Shown here piece after piece: positions 7,949 through 15,452 of a stretch of DNA of 34,767 bases. Within the stretch, counting starts at the first letter, position 1. Every line of letters starts with the position of its first letter. The position numbers were made by a program, and so were the translations under genes. Origin of the DNA: Acidimicrobiaceae bacterium (GTDB taxonomy: Bacteria > Actinomycetota > Acidimicrobiia > Acidimicrobiales > RAAP-2); assembly GCA_027315045.1 (NCBI GenBank), contig DAHUZS010000058.1:1-34767 (forward strand), in the 5' to 3' direction. The notes below the pieces were generated by a model that saw only the letters and a program-made list of their open reading frames with translations, made no database searches and had not been told where the DNA came from.

Positions 7949-9340
7949 GTGCCGCTCGAGCCGCTCCGGCGCGCGATGGAAGCGCTGGTCGGCGGGCGCC
8001 GGGTGGTCTTGGCCGGCGGCGTCCTCGCCGGGTCGGCGCCCCGGGTCCGACGACTGCGCGAGCTCGGTGCCGAGCGGGTGCTGGTGGTGGCGGGGTCGGT
8101 GGGCACCGGGGAGCTTCCCTCGCCCGAGGATGCCGAGTGGGTGGTGACGGACCTCCTTGGCGGCGACATCGTGGCCACACTCCGGGCCGAGGAGGCGATG
8201 CTGGCTGATCCGCCCACCGAGGTGCTGGAGGCCCTCGACACCTTCGATCGGGCCGGCCGGGCCCTGGTCCTCGGCAACGGGCCGCCCACGGCGGCCCGGC
8301 TAGGGGAGCGGGCGGTCTTCGGGGCCCGGCTCCCCGAGTGGGCGGCGCTCGAGGACAAGACCGTCGTCGACGAGTGCTTCGACCACTGGGGCGTCACCCG
8401 TGTCCCCTCCGAGATCGTCCCGGTGACCCCGGCCGCCCTGCGCCGGGCGGCCGCCGCCCTGGAGGCCGGGCTCGGCACCGCCTGGGCCGGCGACGCCCGG
8501 CACGGGTTCCACGGGGGCGCCGAGCTCGTCCGATGGGTCCGCAGCGAACGAGACGCCGCCGAGGCCGAGGCGTTCTTCAAGGCGCACTGCGACACGGTCC
8601 GGGTGATGCCGTTCCTCGAGGGCGTGCCGTGCTCGATCCACGGGTTCGTCTTCCCCGACGGCGTGGCCCGGCTGCGGCCGGTCGAGCTCGTCTCGTTGCG
8701 GCCGGTCGGCCGGCCCCGAATCCTCTACGCCGGGTGCGCCACCTTCTGGGACCCCTCCGACGCCGACCGGGCCGAGATGCGGGAGGTGGCCAGGCGGACC
8801 GGCGAGGGGCTGGCCGCCTCGGTGGGCTACCGCGGCGCGTTCACCGTCGACGGGGTGCTCACCGAGGAGGGGTTCCGCCCGACCGAGCTGAACCCGAGGC
8901 TCGGGGCCGGGGTCGGCACCATGGGACGGGCGGTGCCCGACGTCCCCTTCGATCTCCTCCAGTGCGCCCTCGTCGCCGGGCACCGGACCGGGGTCGGGGC
9001 CACCGAGCTCGAGGAGGCGGTCGTGGCCGGGGCGGACGCCTCGCGGGCCGGCGGGACCTGGGCGCTCAGCCCGGTCGCCCCCCGGTTCGACGGCACGGCC
9101 GTGGACGACCTCGTGCTCGACGACGGGGGCTGGCGCCTGGCCGAGCCGGGCGAGCACCCGACGGCGCGCCTCTCCTACGGCCCGGGGTCCGCCGGGGGCT
9201 TCGTCCGGGTCCAGTTCGACCCGGGCCGGACCCCCATCGGTCCGTCGGTGGCCCGGCGGGCGGTGGCCGCCCTCAGCTTCGCCGACCAGCGCCACGGCAC
9301 CGGGTTCGGCCCGCTCGAGCCGTCCCGGCCGGTCCGCTGA
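7949..9340 (+). CDS. ATP-grasp domain ligase of unknown substrate
   Basis: A 463-residue protein starting at GTG 7949. Residues 1-110 form a Rossmann-like pre-ATP-grasp region (VVLAGGVLAGSAPRV, RVLVVAGSVGTGE). The ATP-grasp core follows: HGFHGGAELV (185-194) as the glycine-rich loop, VMPFLEGVPCSIHGFVF (219-235) as the adenine hinge, and FRPTELNPRLGAG (309-321) with Glu313 and Asn315 in the metal-binding positions. ATP-grasp enzymes join a carboxylate, via acyl phosphate, to an amine or thiol. The last about 130 residues match no family I recognise. It sits between a C-S lyase gene and cydDC, so an amino-acid or thiol-containing substrate is possible but unproven. Confidence 0.8.
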   Translation: MPLEPLRRAMEALVGGRRVVLAGGVLAGSAPRVRRLRELGAERVLVVAGSVGTGELPSPEDAEWVVTDLLGGDIVATLRAEEAMLADPPTEVLEALDTFDRAGRALVLGNGPPTAARLGERAVFGARLPEWAALEDKTVVDECFDHWGVTRVPSEIVPVTPAALRRAAAALEAGLGTAWAGDARHGFHGGAELVRWVRSERDAAEAEAFFKAHCDTVRVMPFLEGVPCSIHGFVFPDGVARLRPVELVSLRPVGRPRILYAGCATFWDPSDADRAEMREVARRTGEGLAASVGYRGAFTVDGVLTEEGFRPTELNPRLGAGVGTMGRAVPDVPFDLLQCALVAGHRTGVGATELEEAVVAGADASRAGGTWALSPVAPRFDGTAVDDLVLDDGGWRLAEPGEHPTARLSYGPGSAGGFVRVQFDPGRTPIGPSVARRAVAALSFADQRHGTGFGPLEPSRPVR

Positions 9341-9385
9341 GCGGGTCGGTCGCCGAACCGATCGGGGACCGGCGAGCGCCCTCGG

Positions 9386-9391
9386 TAACGT
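9386..9391 (+). promoter_or_regulatory. -10-like hexamer TAACGT placed for a leaderless start of cydD
   Basis: TAACGT fits TANNNT and ends exactly 7 nt before GTG 9399, the same geometry as at 7936-7941, within the near-identical 12-mer CTCGGTAACGTC. There is no Shine-Dalgarno sequence before the GTG. It suggests cydDC can be transcribed separately from the ATP-grasp gene, although the gap is only 58 nt. Confidence 0.45.
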
Positions 9392-9398
9392 CTCTGGC

Positions 9399-11111
9399 GT
9401 GACCGCCCCTCCGGCATCGTGGTACCGGCGCGCCACTGCGGCGATGGACCGGCGGCTCGGGGCGGCCGGATCCCGGGGCCGGCGCATCGTGATCGGGGCC
9501 AGCGCGCTCGGGCTGGGGCAGAGCGCGACGGTGGTCGTCCAGGCCGTCCTCCTAGCCACGGTGATCCGGCGGGCCCTGGAGGCCGGGGCGACCCTCTCGG
9601 CCGTCCTCCCCCAGGTGGTCGGCCTCGGGATCGCGATCGCCGCACGGGGGGTGCTCGGGTGGGTCTGGGAGTGGACGACCCAACGCGGCGCGGCCGCGGT
9701 GGGCGGGGCCCTCCGGGAGGACCTGGTCCGCCGCATGGTCGCGCTCGGCCCGAGCTGGCTCGCCGGTGAGCGGGCCGGCGAGCTCGCCCTCTCCGCCACC
9801 TCGGGGGCCGACGCCGTCGGCGTCTACTACGGCCGTTACCTGCCCCAGATGGTGGTGGCCGCCCTGGCTCCGGTCGGGGTGCTGGCCTGGGTCGGTGTGA
9901 CCGACTGGGTCTCGGTGCTCATCCTCTTCGGGCTGCTGGCCGCGGTCTTGCCGGCGATGGTGGTCTTCGGGCGCCGTGCGCTCGAGGCGACCAACCGCCA
10001 GTGGCGGGGACTGTCCTCACTCTCGGCCCACCTGCTCGAGCTGATCCAGGGTCTCCCCACCCTCCGGGCCTTCGGGCGGGTCGACTACGGACGACGCGAG
10101 GTCGCCGAGGCGACCGAGGGGCTGCGGCGGGCCACCCTGCGCACGTTGCGGGTGGCCTTCTTGTCGTCGCTCTCCTTGGAGCTTTTGGCCGGCCTGGGAA
10201 CCGGGCTGGTGGCGATGGTGCTCGGGCTGCGCTTGCTCGACGGCGGCACCACCCTGTACGTGGCCCTCGCGGTCATCCTCGTCTCCCCCGAGGTCTTCCT
10301 CCCGTTGCGGCGGGCCTCGGTCGAGTTCCACTCGTCGGCCGAGGGGCGCTCGGGCGAGACGCGCATCCAGGCGGTCCTCGCCGTCGCGCCGGGCGCCACC
10401 GGCGTGGCCACGACCGCACTCCCCGACCCGCGCCGCTCGACCCTCGTGCTCGAGGAGGCGACCGTCGAGTTCCCCGACCGATCGACCCCCGCCCTCTCAC
10501 CCCTCTCGCTGCGTGTGGAGCCGGGCCAGCGGGTGGCACTGGTCGGGCCGTCGGGGTCGGGGAAGTCGACCGCCCTGCACGCCGTGGCCGGGCTGGTGGC
10601 CCTCACCTCCGGCCGGATCCTGCTCGGTGAGGTGGACCGGTGGCACGTGGACCCCGAGGCCTGGCACCGGGCGGTGTCGTGGGTCCCCCAACGGCCTCAC
10701 CTGTTCTCGACGACGCTCGCCGAGAACATCAGGCTGGGCGACCCGGGCGCGGACGACGACCGGCTCGCCGAGGCGGTCACCGCGGCCGGGCTCGAGGAGG
10801 TGGTAGCCCGGCTCCCCCGCGGCCTCGACTCGGCGGTCTCCGAGCGCGGGACGACCCTGTCGACCGGCGAACGCCACCGGATCGCCATCGCCCGGGCCGT
10901 CCTCCACGACGGGCCGATCGTGTTGCTCGACGAGCCGGGCAACCATCTCGACAGCGCCGCCCGACGGGCGCTCGCCCGGTCGTTGGCCGGCTGGCTCTCG
11001 GACAAGACGGTGCTCGTCGCCGCCCACCACCTCGACGTCGTCTATGACCTCGAGCGGGTGATCGACCTCGGGCGACTCGAGCACACCTCGGCCACCGTGA
11101 CCCACCCATGA
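9399..11111 (+). CDS. cydD: Thiol reductant ABC exporter, CydD subunit
   Basis: A 570-residue half-transporter. Six hydrophobic helices fill residues 28-310, and the ATPase domain follows: Walker A GPSGSGKS at 383-390, Q-loop Gln431 in VPQRPHLF, signature LSTGE at 487-491, Walker B IVLLDE at 507-512 and switch His in VAAHHLD. The signature deviates from LSGGQ. The CydD type is shown by the membrane-domain sequence (RALEATNRQWRGLSSLSAHLLELIQGLPTLRAFGR) and the partner gene. In E. coli, CydDC exports cysteine and glutathione to the periplasm and is needed for cytochrome bd assembly. The stop overlaps the cydC start (ATGA), implying coupled translation. cydAB, often adjacent, is not here. Confidence 0.9.
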   Translation: MTAPPASWYRRATAAMDRRLGAAGSRGRRIVIGASALGLGQSATVVVQAVLLATVIRRALEAGATLSAVLPQVVGLGIAIAARGVLGWVWEWTTQRGAAAVGGALREDLVRRMVALGPSWLAGERAGELALSATSGADAVGVYYGRYLPQMVVAALAPVGVLAWVGVTDWVSVLILFGLLAAVLPAMVVFGRRALEATNRQWRGLSSLSAHLLELIQGLPTLRAFGRVDYGRREVAEATEGLRRATLRTLRVAFLSSLSLELLAGLGTGLVAMVLGLRLLDGGTTLYVALAVILVSPEVFLPLRRASVEFHSSAEGRSGETRIQAVLAVAPGATGVATTALPDPRRSTLVLEEATVEFPDRSTPALSPLSLRVEPGQRVALVGPSGSGKSTALHAVAGLVALTSGRILLGEVDRWHVDPEAWHRAVSWVPQRPHLFSTTLAENIRLGDPGADDDRLAEAVTAAGLEEVVARLPRGLDSAVSERGTTLSTGERHRIAIARAVLHDGPIVLLDEPGNHLDSAARRALARSLAGWLSDKTVLVAAHHLDVVYDLERVIDLGRLEHTSATVTHP

Positions 11112-12835
11112 AGCGCGGCCCGCAGGCCACCGGGACCACCCTGGGTCGCCTGGTCTCGGTCAGCCCCCCGCCGCGGTGGCGGCTGGCCGCAGCCATCGCC
11201 CTCGGCGTTTTGACCTCGGGCGCCACCATCGGCCTGCTCGCCGGCTCCGGTGTGCTGCTCGACAAGGCGGCCACCCGGCCCGGGTTGGGCGCCATCGCCG
11301 GGCTCCTGGCGGTGGTCGAGGTCGTCGCCGTCTCCCGCGCCCCGCTCCGCTACGCCGAGCGTCTGGTGGCCCACGACGCCGGCTTCCGCGCCCTCGCTCG
11401 CTGGCGGGTCTGGCTGTTCGACCGGCTCGAGCCGCTCTCGCCCGCCCCCCTCCAGACCTGGCGGTCGGGGGACCTTGCCCGCCGTCTGGTCGCCGACGTC
11501 GACGCCCTCCAGGACCTCTACCTGCGGGGTCTCGGCCCCCTCGTCATTGCGGTGGCGGTGGCGGCGGTGGCGGTGGTGGTCGAGGGGGTCCTCGTCCCCG
11601 GGGCCGCGCTGGTGCTCGGCGCCTGCCTCCTCGTCGCCCTGGTCGGGGCGCCGGCGATCGCCTGGGCCGGCCGGCCCCGCGACGCCGACCGGGCGGCGGC
11701 CGGCAGCCTCTCGGCCGACGTGGTCGACCTGGTCCAGGGGGCGGCCGAGCTCATCGCCTTCGGGCGCAGCGCCGACCAGCTGGCCCGGATCGAGGCGGCC
11801 ACCGCCCGCCTCGCCCGGGCGAGTCGGCGCCAAACCAGAGCCACCGGTGCGGTCGGCGCGCTGGTCGGGGTCTGCGCCGCCGCCGCCACGGCCGGGATAC
11901 TCGCGCTGGGGGTCGACGCGGTGGCCGGCCGCCGGCTCGAGCCGGTGATGCTGGCGGTCCTCCCGCTCGTGGCCCTCGGCTCCTTCGAGGTGGTGCCGGC
12001 CCTCGGCGCCGCGGCATCGGGCCTGGCCGACGTGGGGGCCGCGGGGCGGCGGCTGCTCGAAGTGGGAGACCAGACGCCGCCGATCGTCGACCCCGACGCG
12101 CCCCGACCGGTGCCCCCCGGACCGGTCGAGATCGCCCTGCGCGACGCCCGCCTCCGCTACGAGACCGGCGCCCCGCCGGCCCTGGACGGGGTGACCCTCA
12201 CGCTCAAGCCGGGCTCGAAGACCGCGCTGATCGGCCCGAGCGGGTCGGGCAAGACCAGCGTGTTCCACGCGCTGCTGCGCTTCTGGCCCCTCGAGGCCGG
12301 CCGGGTCGAGCTGGGCGGCGTCCCGACAGACCTGGTGGCCCAGCGCTCGGTGCGCGCCCACTTCGCCACCGTCGTCGAGGACGGCGATCTCTTCGCCGGC
12401 AGCATCGCCGACAACGTCCGCTTCGCTCGACCGGACGCGCCGGAGGCCGATGTGGACGCGGCGCTGTCGGCCGCCCAGCTCACAGGGTGGGTGGCCGAGC
12501 TCCCCCTCGGGCTGGCCACCCCGGTCGGCGAGCGCGGGGCGCGCCTGTCCGGCGGCCAGCGCCAACGGGTGGCCCTGGCCCGGGCCCTGGTCGCCGACCG
12601 GCCGGTGCTCCTCTTGGACGAGCCCGGCGGGGGGCTCGACCAGGTGAGCGCCGACCGCCTGCTGGCCGACGTGCTCTCGGGGGCCGAAGGTCGAACGGTG
12701 GTGGTGATCTCCCACCGTCTTTCTGACACCTCGGGCTTCGGGGCGGTCGCCCAACTGGCGGCGGGTCGCCTGGTGTCCCTCGGCCTCGGGGGGTCCGAGG
12801 GACTCGACGGCTCAGAGGACCGGGGGGACCGGTAG
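11108..12835 (+). CDS. cydC: Thiol reductant ABC exporter, CydC subunit
   Basis: A 575-residue half-transporter, the partner of CydD. The membrane domain (about 25-300) contains the CydC-typical GDLARRLVADVDALQDLYLR at 121-140. The ATPase domain has Walker A GPSGSGKT at 376-383, signature LSGGQ (in RLSGGQRQRVALARA), Walker B PVLLLDE and switch His in VVISHRL. At the Q-loop the usual Gln is absent: the segment reads TVVEDGDLF, so Glu or Asp stands where Gln normally contacts magnesium. With CydD's deviant signature, the two ATP sites should be unequal. The 3' end overlaps the convergent phosphatase gene by 24 nt. The last 25 residues are a glycine/serine-rich tail. Confidence 0.9.
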   Translation: MKRGPQATGTTLGRLVSVSPPPRWRLAAAIALGVLTSGATIGLLAGSGVLLDKAATRPGLGAIAGLLAVVEVVAVSRAPLRYAERLVAHDAGFRALARWRVWLFDRLEPLSPAPLQTWRSGDLARRLVADVDALQDLYLRGLGPLVIAVAVAAVAVVVEGVLVPGAALVLGACLLVALVGAPAIAWAGRPRDADRAAAGSLSADVVDLVQGAAELIAFGRSADQLARIEAATARLARASRRQTRATGAVGALVGVCAAAATAGILALGVDAVAGRRLEPVMLAVLPLVALGSFEVVPALGAAASGLADVGAAGRRLLEVGDQTPPIVDPDAPRPVPPGPVEIALRDARLRYETGAPPALDGVTLTLKPGSKTALIGPSGSGKTSVFHALLRFWPLEAGRVELGGVPTDLVAQRSVRAHFATVVEDGDLFAGSIADNVRFARPDAPEADVDAALSAAQLTGWVAELPLGLATPVGERGARLSGGQRQRVALARALVADRPVLLLDEPGGGLDQVSADRLLADVLSGAEGRTVVVISHRLSDTSGFGAVAQLAAGRLVSLGLGGSEGLDGSEDRGDR

Positions 12836-13411
12836 GGCGTTGTAGGTGTGCAGGACCGGCCCGTCAGCCCCCCACCCGATGCGGGTCAGCGAGCCGGTCG
12901 AAAGGTGGAGTCGCCACGAGAGGGGGTCGCCGGCCCCGACGGCCCAGGCCACAGCGGCCTTGATCGGGGAGACGTGACTGACGACCACGACGTCGCCTGC
13001 GGGGTCGCGGGCGCCGGCACTCTCGGTTGCGAAGAGGTCCTCGCAAGCCGCCCGCACCCGCGCCCCCACCTCGACCAGGGTCTCGCCACCGGCGGGCCGG
13101 TAAGCAGGGTCGGCCCGCCAGCGCCGCCACTCCTCCGTCGGAACCGCCCGCAGCGGAGCGCCCTCGAGGGTGCCGTAGTCGATCTCGATCCAACGGTCGT
13201 CCACCTCGATCTCCACCTCGAGGCCGAGGGCCACGGCGCTGTCCCGGGCCCGCACGAGCGGACTCGAGACCAGCCGGGTGACCGCCCCGAGCATGGCGGC
13301 CAGCGCGGCCGCCTGCCGCCGGCCGGTCTCGGTGAGCGGGGCGTCGGTCCGCCCGAGGAGGAGCCCGGCCGCGTTGGCGCTCGCCTGGCCGTGGCGGAGC
13401 AGGACCAGCAC
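12812..13411 (-). CDS. Histidine phosphatase family protein (phosphoglycerate mutase-like)
   Basis: About 199 residues starting VLVLLRHGQASANAAGLLLG. RHG at residues 6-8 supplies the phospho-accepting His; LVSSPLVRARDSA and the acidic WIEIDYGTLEG follow, and VVVVSHVSPIK holds the second catalytic His. This is the branch-1 histidine phosphatase layout, close to CobC/alpha-ribazole phosphatase-like domains. The long open frame allows a start at 13465, but that would overlap the upstream gene by 46 nt; GTG 13411 lies 8 nt after that gene's stop and just before the conserved core. In mycobacteria the gene next to the zinc-ribbon protein encodes an RNase H-phosphatase fusion; here only the phosphatase half is present. 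Confidence 0.82.
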   Translation of the reverse strand: MLVLLRHGQASANAAGLLLGRTDAPLTETGRRQAAALAAMLGAVTRLVSSPLVRARDSAVALGLEVEIEVDDRWIEIDYGTLEGAPLRAVPTEEWRRWRADPAYRPAGGETLVEVGARVRAACEDLFATESAGARDPAGDVVVVSHVSPIKAAVAWAVGAGDPLSWRLHLSTGSLTRIGWGADGPVLHTYNALPVPPVL

Positions 13412-13419
13412 GGATCGGG

Positions 13420-14187
13420 TCAGGTCCCGCCGAGGAGTGAGCCGCGGACCAGGATCCGCCCGCACTGGTCGCAGGTCACGACGGCGTCGGGGGCAAGGTG
13501 CCTGATCCGGTCCACCTCCATCGCCGGCAGCGTGAGGTGGCAGCCGTCGCAGCGGTCACCCACCAGGCGGGCGGCGCCGGTCCCGCCGAGGCGCGAGCGA
13601 AGGTCCTCGTAGCGCTCGGCGAGGGCCTCGGGCAGCCGGGCCGCCTCGCGCCGGCGACGTTCGGCCAGCCCCACCAGGTCGCGGTCGATGTCGGCGTCGA
13701 TCCCACTCACCGCGGCGGTCAGCTCGGCCGAGCGGTCGGCCATCCCGGCGAGCTCGCTCTCGTGACGTGCCAGCTCGGCCTCGAGGGGTTCCTGCTCCTC
13801 GAGCACCGCCAGCTCATCCTCCTCGAGCTGTTCGAGGCGCCCAGCCAGCTGGGCCACCTCGGTCTCGATGGCCTGCAGGTCCCGGCCGGCCGCGCCCCGG
13901 GCGGCGTAGAGACGGTCCTCCAAGGTCCGGCGCCGGGCGACCACCGCGTCCGACTGCTCCTCCAAGTGCGAGAGGCGGGTGGCCAGCGCATCGCGCTGCT
14001 CGGTCAGCTGGGCCGCCTGCCGACGCAGCGCGGCGACTCGCCGGGCGAGGTCCTCGAGCTCCTTGCGTTCCGGCAGGGCCGCCTTGCGGTGCTGATGCTG
14101 GGCGATGGCGGTGTCGAGGTCCTGGACCCCGAGCAGGACGGCAAAGGCTCCCTCGGCCGGCGGGCCCGGTTCGACCGGGTCGCTCAC
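13420..14187 (-). CDS. C4-type zinc-ribbon coiled-coil protein (zf-RING_7/DUF164 family)
   Basis: A 255-residue protein with a long heptad-rich coiled coil (about 25-180, many Leu/Glu/Arg, e.g. RLEQLEEDELAVLEEQEPLE) and a C-terminal zinc ribbon with two CxxC pairs, Cys213/Cys216 and Cys239/Cys242 (CDGC and CDQC). This layout is that of the widespread bacterial family that includes mycobacterial Rv2229c and chlamydial CT398; a general molecular function is not established. The GTG start at 14185-14187 overlaps the stop of the NUDIX gene as GTGA, so I reject the longer frame reaching 14514, which is antisense-like arginine/proline-rich sequence. Confidence 0.85.
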   Translation of the reverse strand: MSDPVEPGPPAEGAFAVLLGVQDLDTAIAQHQHRKAALPERKELEDLARRVAALRRQAAQLTEQRDALATRLSHLEEQSDAVVARRRTLEDRLYAARGAAGRDLQAIETEVAQLAGRLEQLEEDELAVLEEQEPLEAELARHESELAGMADRSAELTAAVSGIDADIDRDLVGLAERRRREAARLPEALAERYEDLRSRLGGTGAARLVGDRCDGCHLTLPAMEVDRIRHLAPDAVVTCDQCGRILVRGSLLGGT

Positions 14188-14720
14188 CGAGACGCGCTCC
14201 GGGTCCTGGCCACCGCCAACGCGCCGCGCAGCGGTTCGTCGGCCACGACGGCGGCGGCGTCCCAGTCCCACCACCGGGCGTCGGGGCTCTCCCCCGCTCC
14301 CGGTGACGGGTCGAGGTCGGGGCCCGACAAGAGGTAGCAGAGGTCGAGATGGGTGTGCGCGAGCCCGACCCCGGCGTGGTGGACGTCGATCCGGATGAGC
14401 AGGGGCCCACCCGAGGGGTGGGTGGCGTCCAGCCCGGTTTCCTCGGCCACCTCGCGCCGGGCGGCGTCGGGCGGGGTCTCCCCCGCTTCGAGGTGCCCGC
14501 CCGGCTGCAGCCATCTGCCGAGGATCCGGTGGCGGTGCAGCAGGGTGCCACGGACCCCGACCACGACCGCCGACGCGGTCACGTGGACGGGGTCGGCGCG
14601 CTCGTCCCAGGGTCGCTCGAGCCGGTCGAGCTCGGTCAGGAACCGGTCCTTGGCGCTGCGCTCCCGCTCGTCGAGGGGCCGGTGGGCGCGAACGAGGTGC
14701 ACCAGCTCTGCCCGCTCCAT
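14184..14720 (-). CDS. NUDIX hydrolase
   Basis: A 178-residue NUDIX protein. The complete NUDIX box, G-x5-E-x7-REVAEETGL, is present in the stretch from GGHLEAGE to AEETGL (about residues 73-96) and supplies the Mg-binding glutamates. The N-terminal 45 residues (RAHRPLDERERSAKDRFLTELDRLERPWDE) are the helical extension common in actinobacterial NUDIX proteins of this size. NUDIX enzymes hydrolyse nucleoside diphosphates linked to another moiety; the substrate cannot be told here. It is translationally coupled (GTGA) to the zinc-ribbon gene. The 160-nt gap upstream shows no ORF; a GC-rich imperfect repeat around 14790-14815 may form a hairpin. Confidence 0.88.
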   Translation of the reverse strand: MERAELVHLVRAHRPLDERERSAKDRFLTELDRLERPWDERADPVHVTASAVVVGVRGTLLHRHRILGRWLQPGGHLEAGETPPDAARREVAEETGLDATHPSGGPLLIRIDVHHAGVGLAHTHLDLCYLLSGPDLDPSPGAGESPDARWWDWDAAAVVADEPLRGALAVARTRSASR

Positions 14721-14880
14721 TCCCGCATCCCTACCACACCGTCCCCGGTCTCCGGGCTGGCGGGCGTGCCCGACCGACGGCCCGCCCGGCGCCGATCACT
14801 CCGGCGCCCGCCACCGTCGGCCCGCCGGAGTCGACCGGCCCTCGGCTCGGGGTTCGGGCCGCTCGGGCGTCGGGTGCGGG

Positions 14881-15429
14881 CTAGGAGCGAGCGCCCTGGA
14901 GGACGAAGACGTCCACCAGCTCCCGCCCGCAGGACGGACAGGTCGCGGCCGGCATGATCACCTCGGCCCCGCACCCGTCGCAGTAGGCGTGGCGGGCTCT
15001 CGTCTCGACCGGCTGGAAGATCCCGGCGAAGTGCATGTACTCGAAGTTGACCTCGTGCATCTCCTTGATCGCCTCGAGGTGGGCGCGGCTCCTCGCGAAT
15101 TGCTCCGCGTCCTCGACGCTCCGCCAGAACCCGAGCGCCCAGTTCGCCGCGCCGTCGAAGAATGCGATCATGCGCATGAACCCTGGGGTCTCGCTGGCGG
15201 CGCGGGAGGTGAGCGCCACCTGACGCCAGAAGCGCTGGGTCCGCTCGTGATCGTCGACCATCGTCATGTGGAGGACGAGGATCGCCCCGGCGGCCTCCGG
15301 GCCCCGGTCGCCCTCGGGGCCGTCGAAGGCCACGACCGGGATCGGGGTCTGGCGGAACCCCGGGATCTGGGCGAAGAGCGCCTCGTTCTCGGGACTGGGT
15401 GGAAACACGGGTAGGGCTGGTGCCGACAT
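14881..15429 (-). CDS. Antibiotic-biosynthesis-monooxygenase-like (dimeric alpha-beta barrel) protein with C-terminal zinc ribbon
   Basis: A 182-residue protein starting MSAPALPVFPPSPENEALFA. Residues about 48-135 (AILVLHMTMVDDHERTQRFWRQ, TPGFMRMIAFFDGAANWALGFWRSVEDAEQFAR) look like an ABM/DUF3291-type ferredoxin-like barrel, with FWRS-E-AEQF near the usual W-S-E pattern. Residues 149-171 form a zinc ribbon, YCDGCGAEVIMPAATCPSCG, with Cys150, 153, 164 and 167. The fusion of such a barrel with a zinc ribbon is not one I recognise. The start has a strong AGGAGGGG site about 4-11 nt upstream. The glycosyltransferase gene ends 23 nt upstream on the same strand, suggesting co-transcription. Function unknown. 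Confidence 0.72.
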   Translation of the reverse strand: MSAPALPVFPPSPENEALFAQIPGFRQTPIPVVAFDGPEGDRGPEAAGAILVLHMTMVDDHERTQRFWRQVALTSRAASETPGFMRMIAFFDGAANWALGFWRSVEDAEQFARSRAHLEAIKEMHEVNFEYMHFAGIFQPVETRARHAYCDGCGAEVIMPAATCPSCGRELVDVFVLQGARS

Positions 15430-15452
15430 GGTCCCCTCCTCTCTCTTGTCTC

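Noticed and set aside
11042-12754. Long minus-strand frame of 570 residues opposite cydC
   Set aside because: Composition (Gly/Arg/Glu/His repeats) is that of antisense in GC-rich coding DNA; cydC on the plus strand has all ABC motifs.
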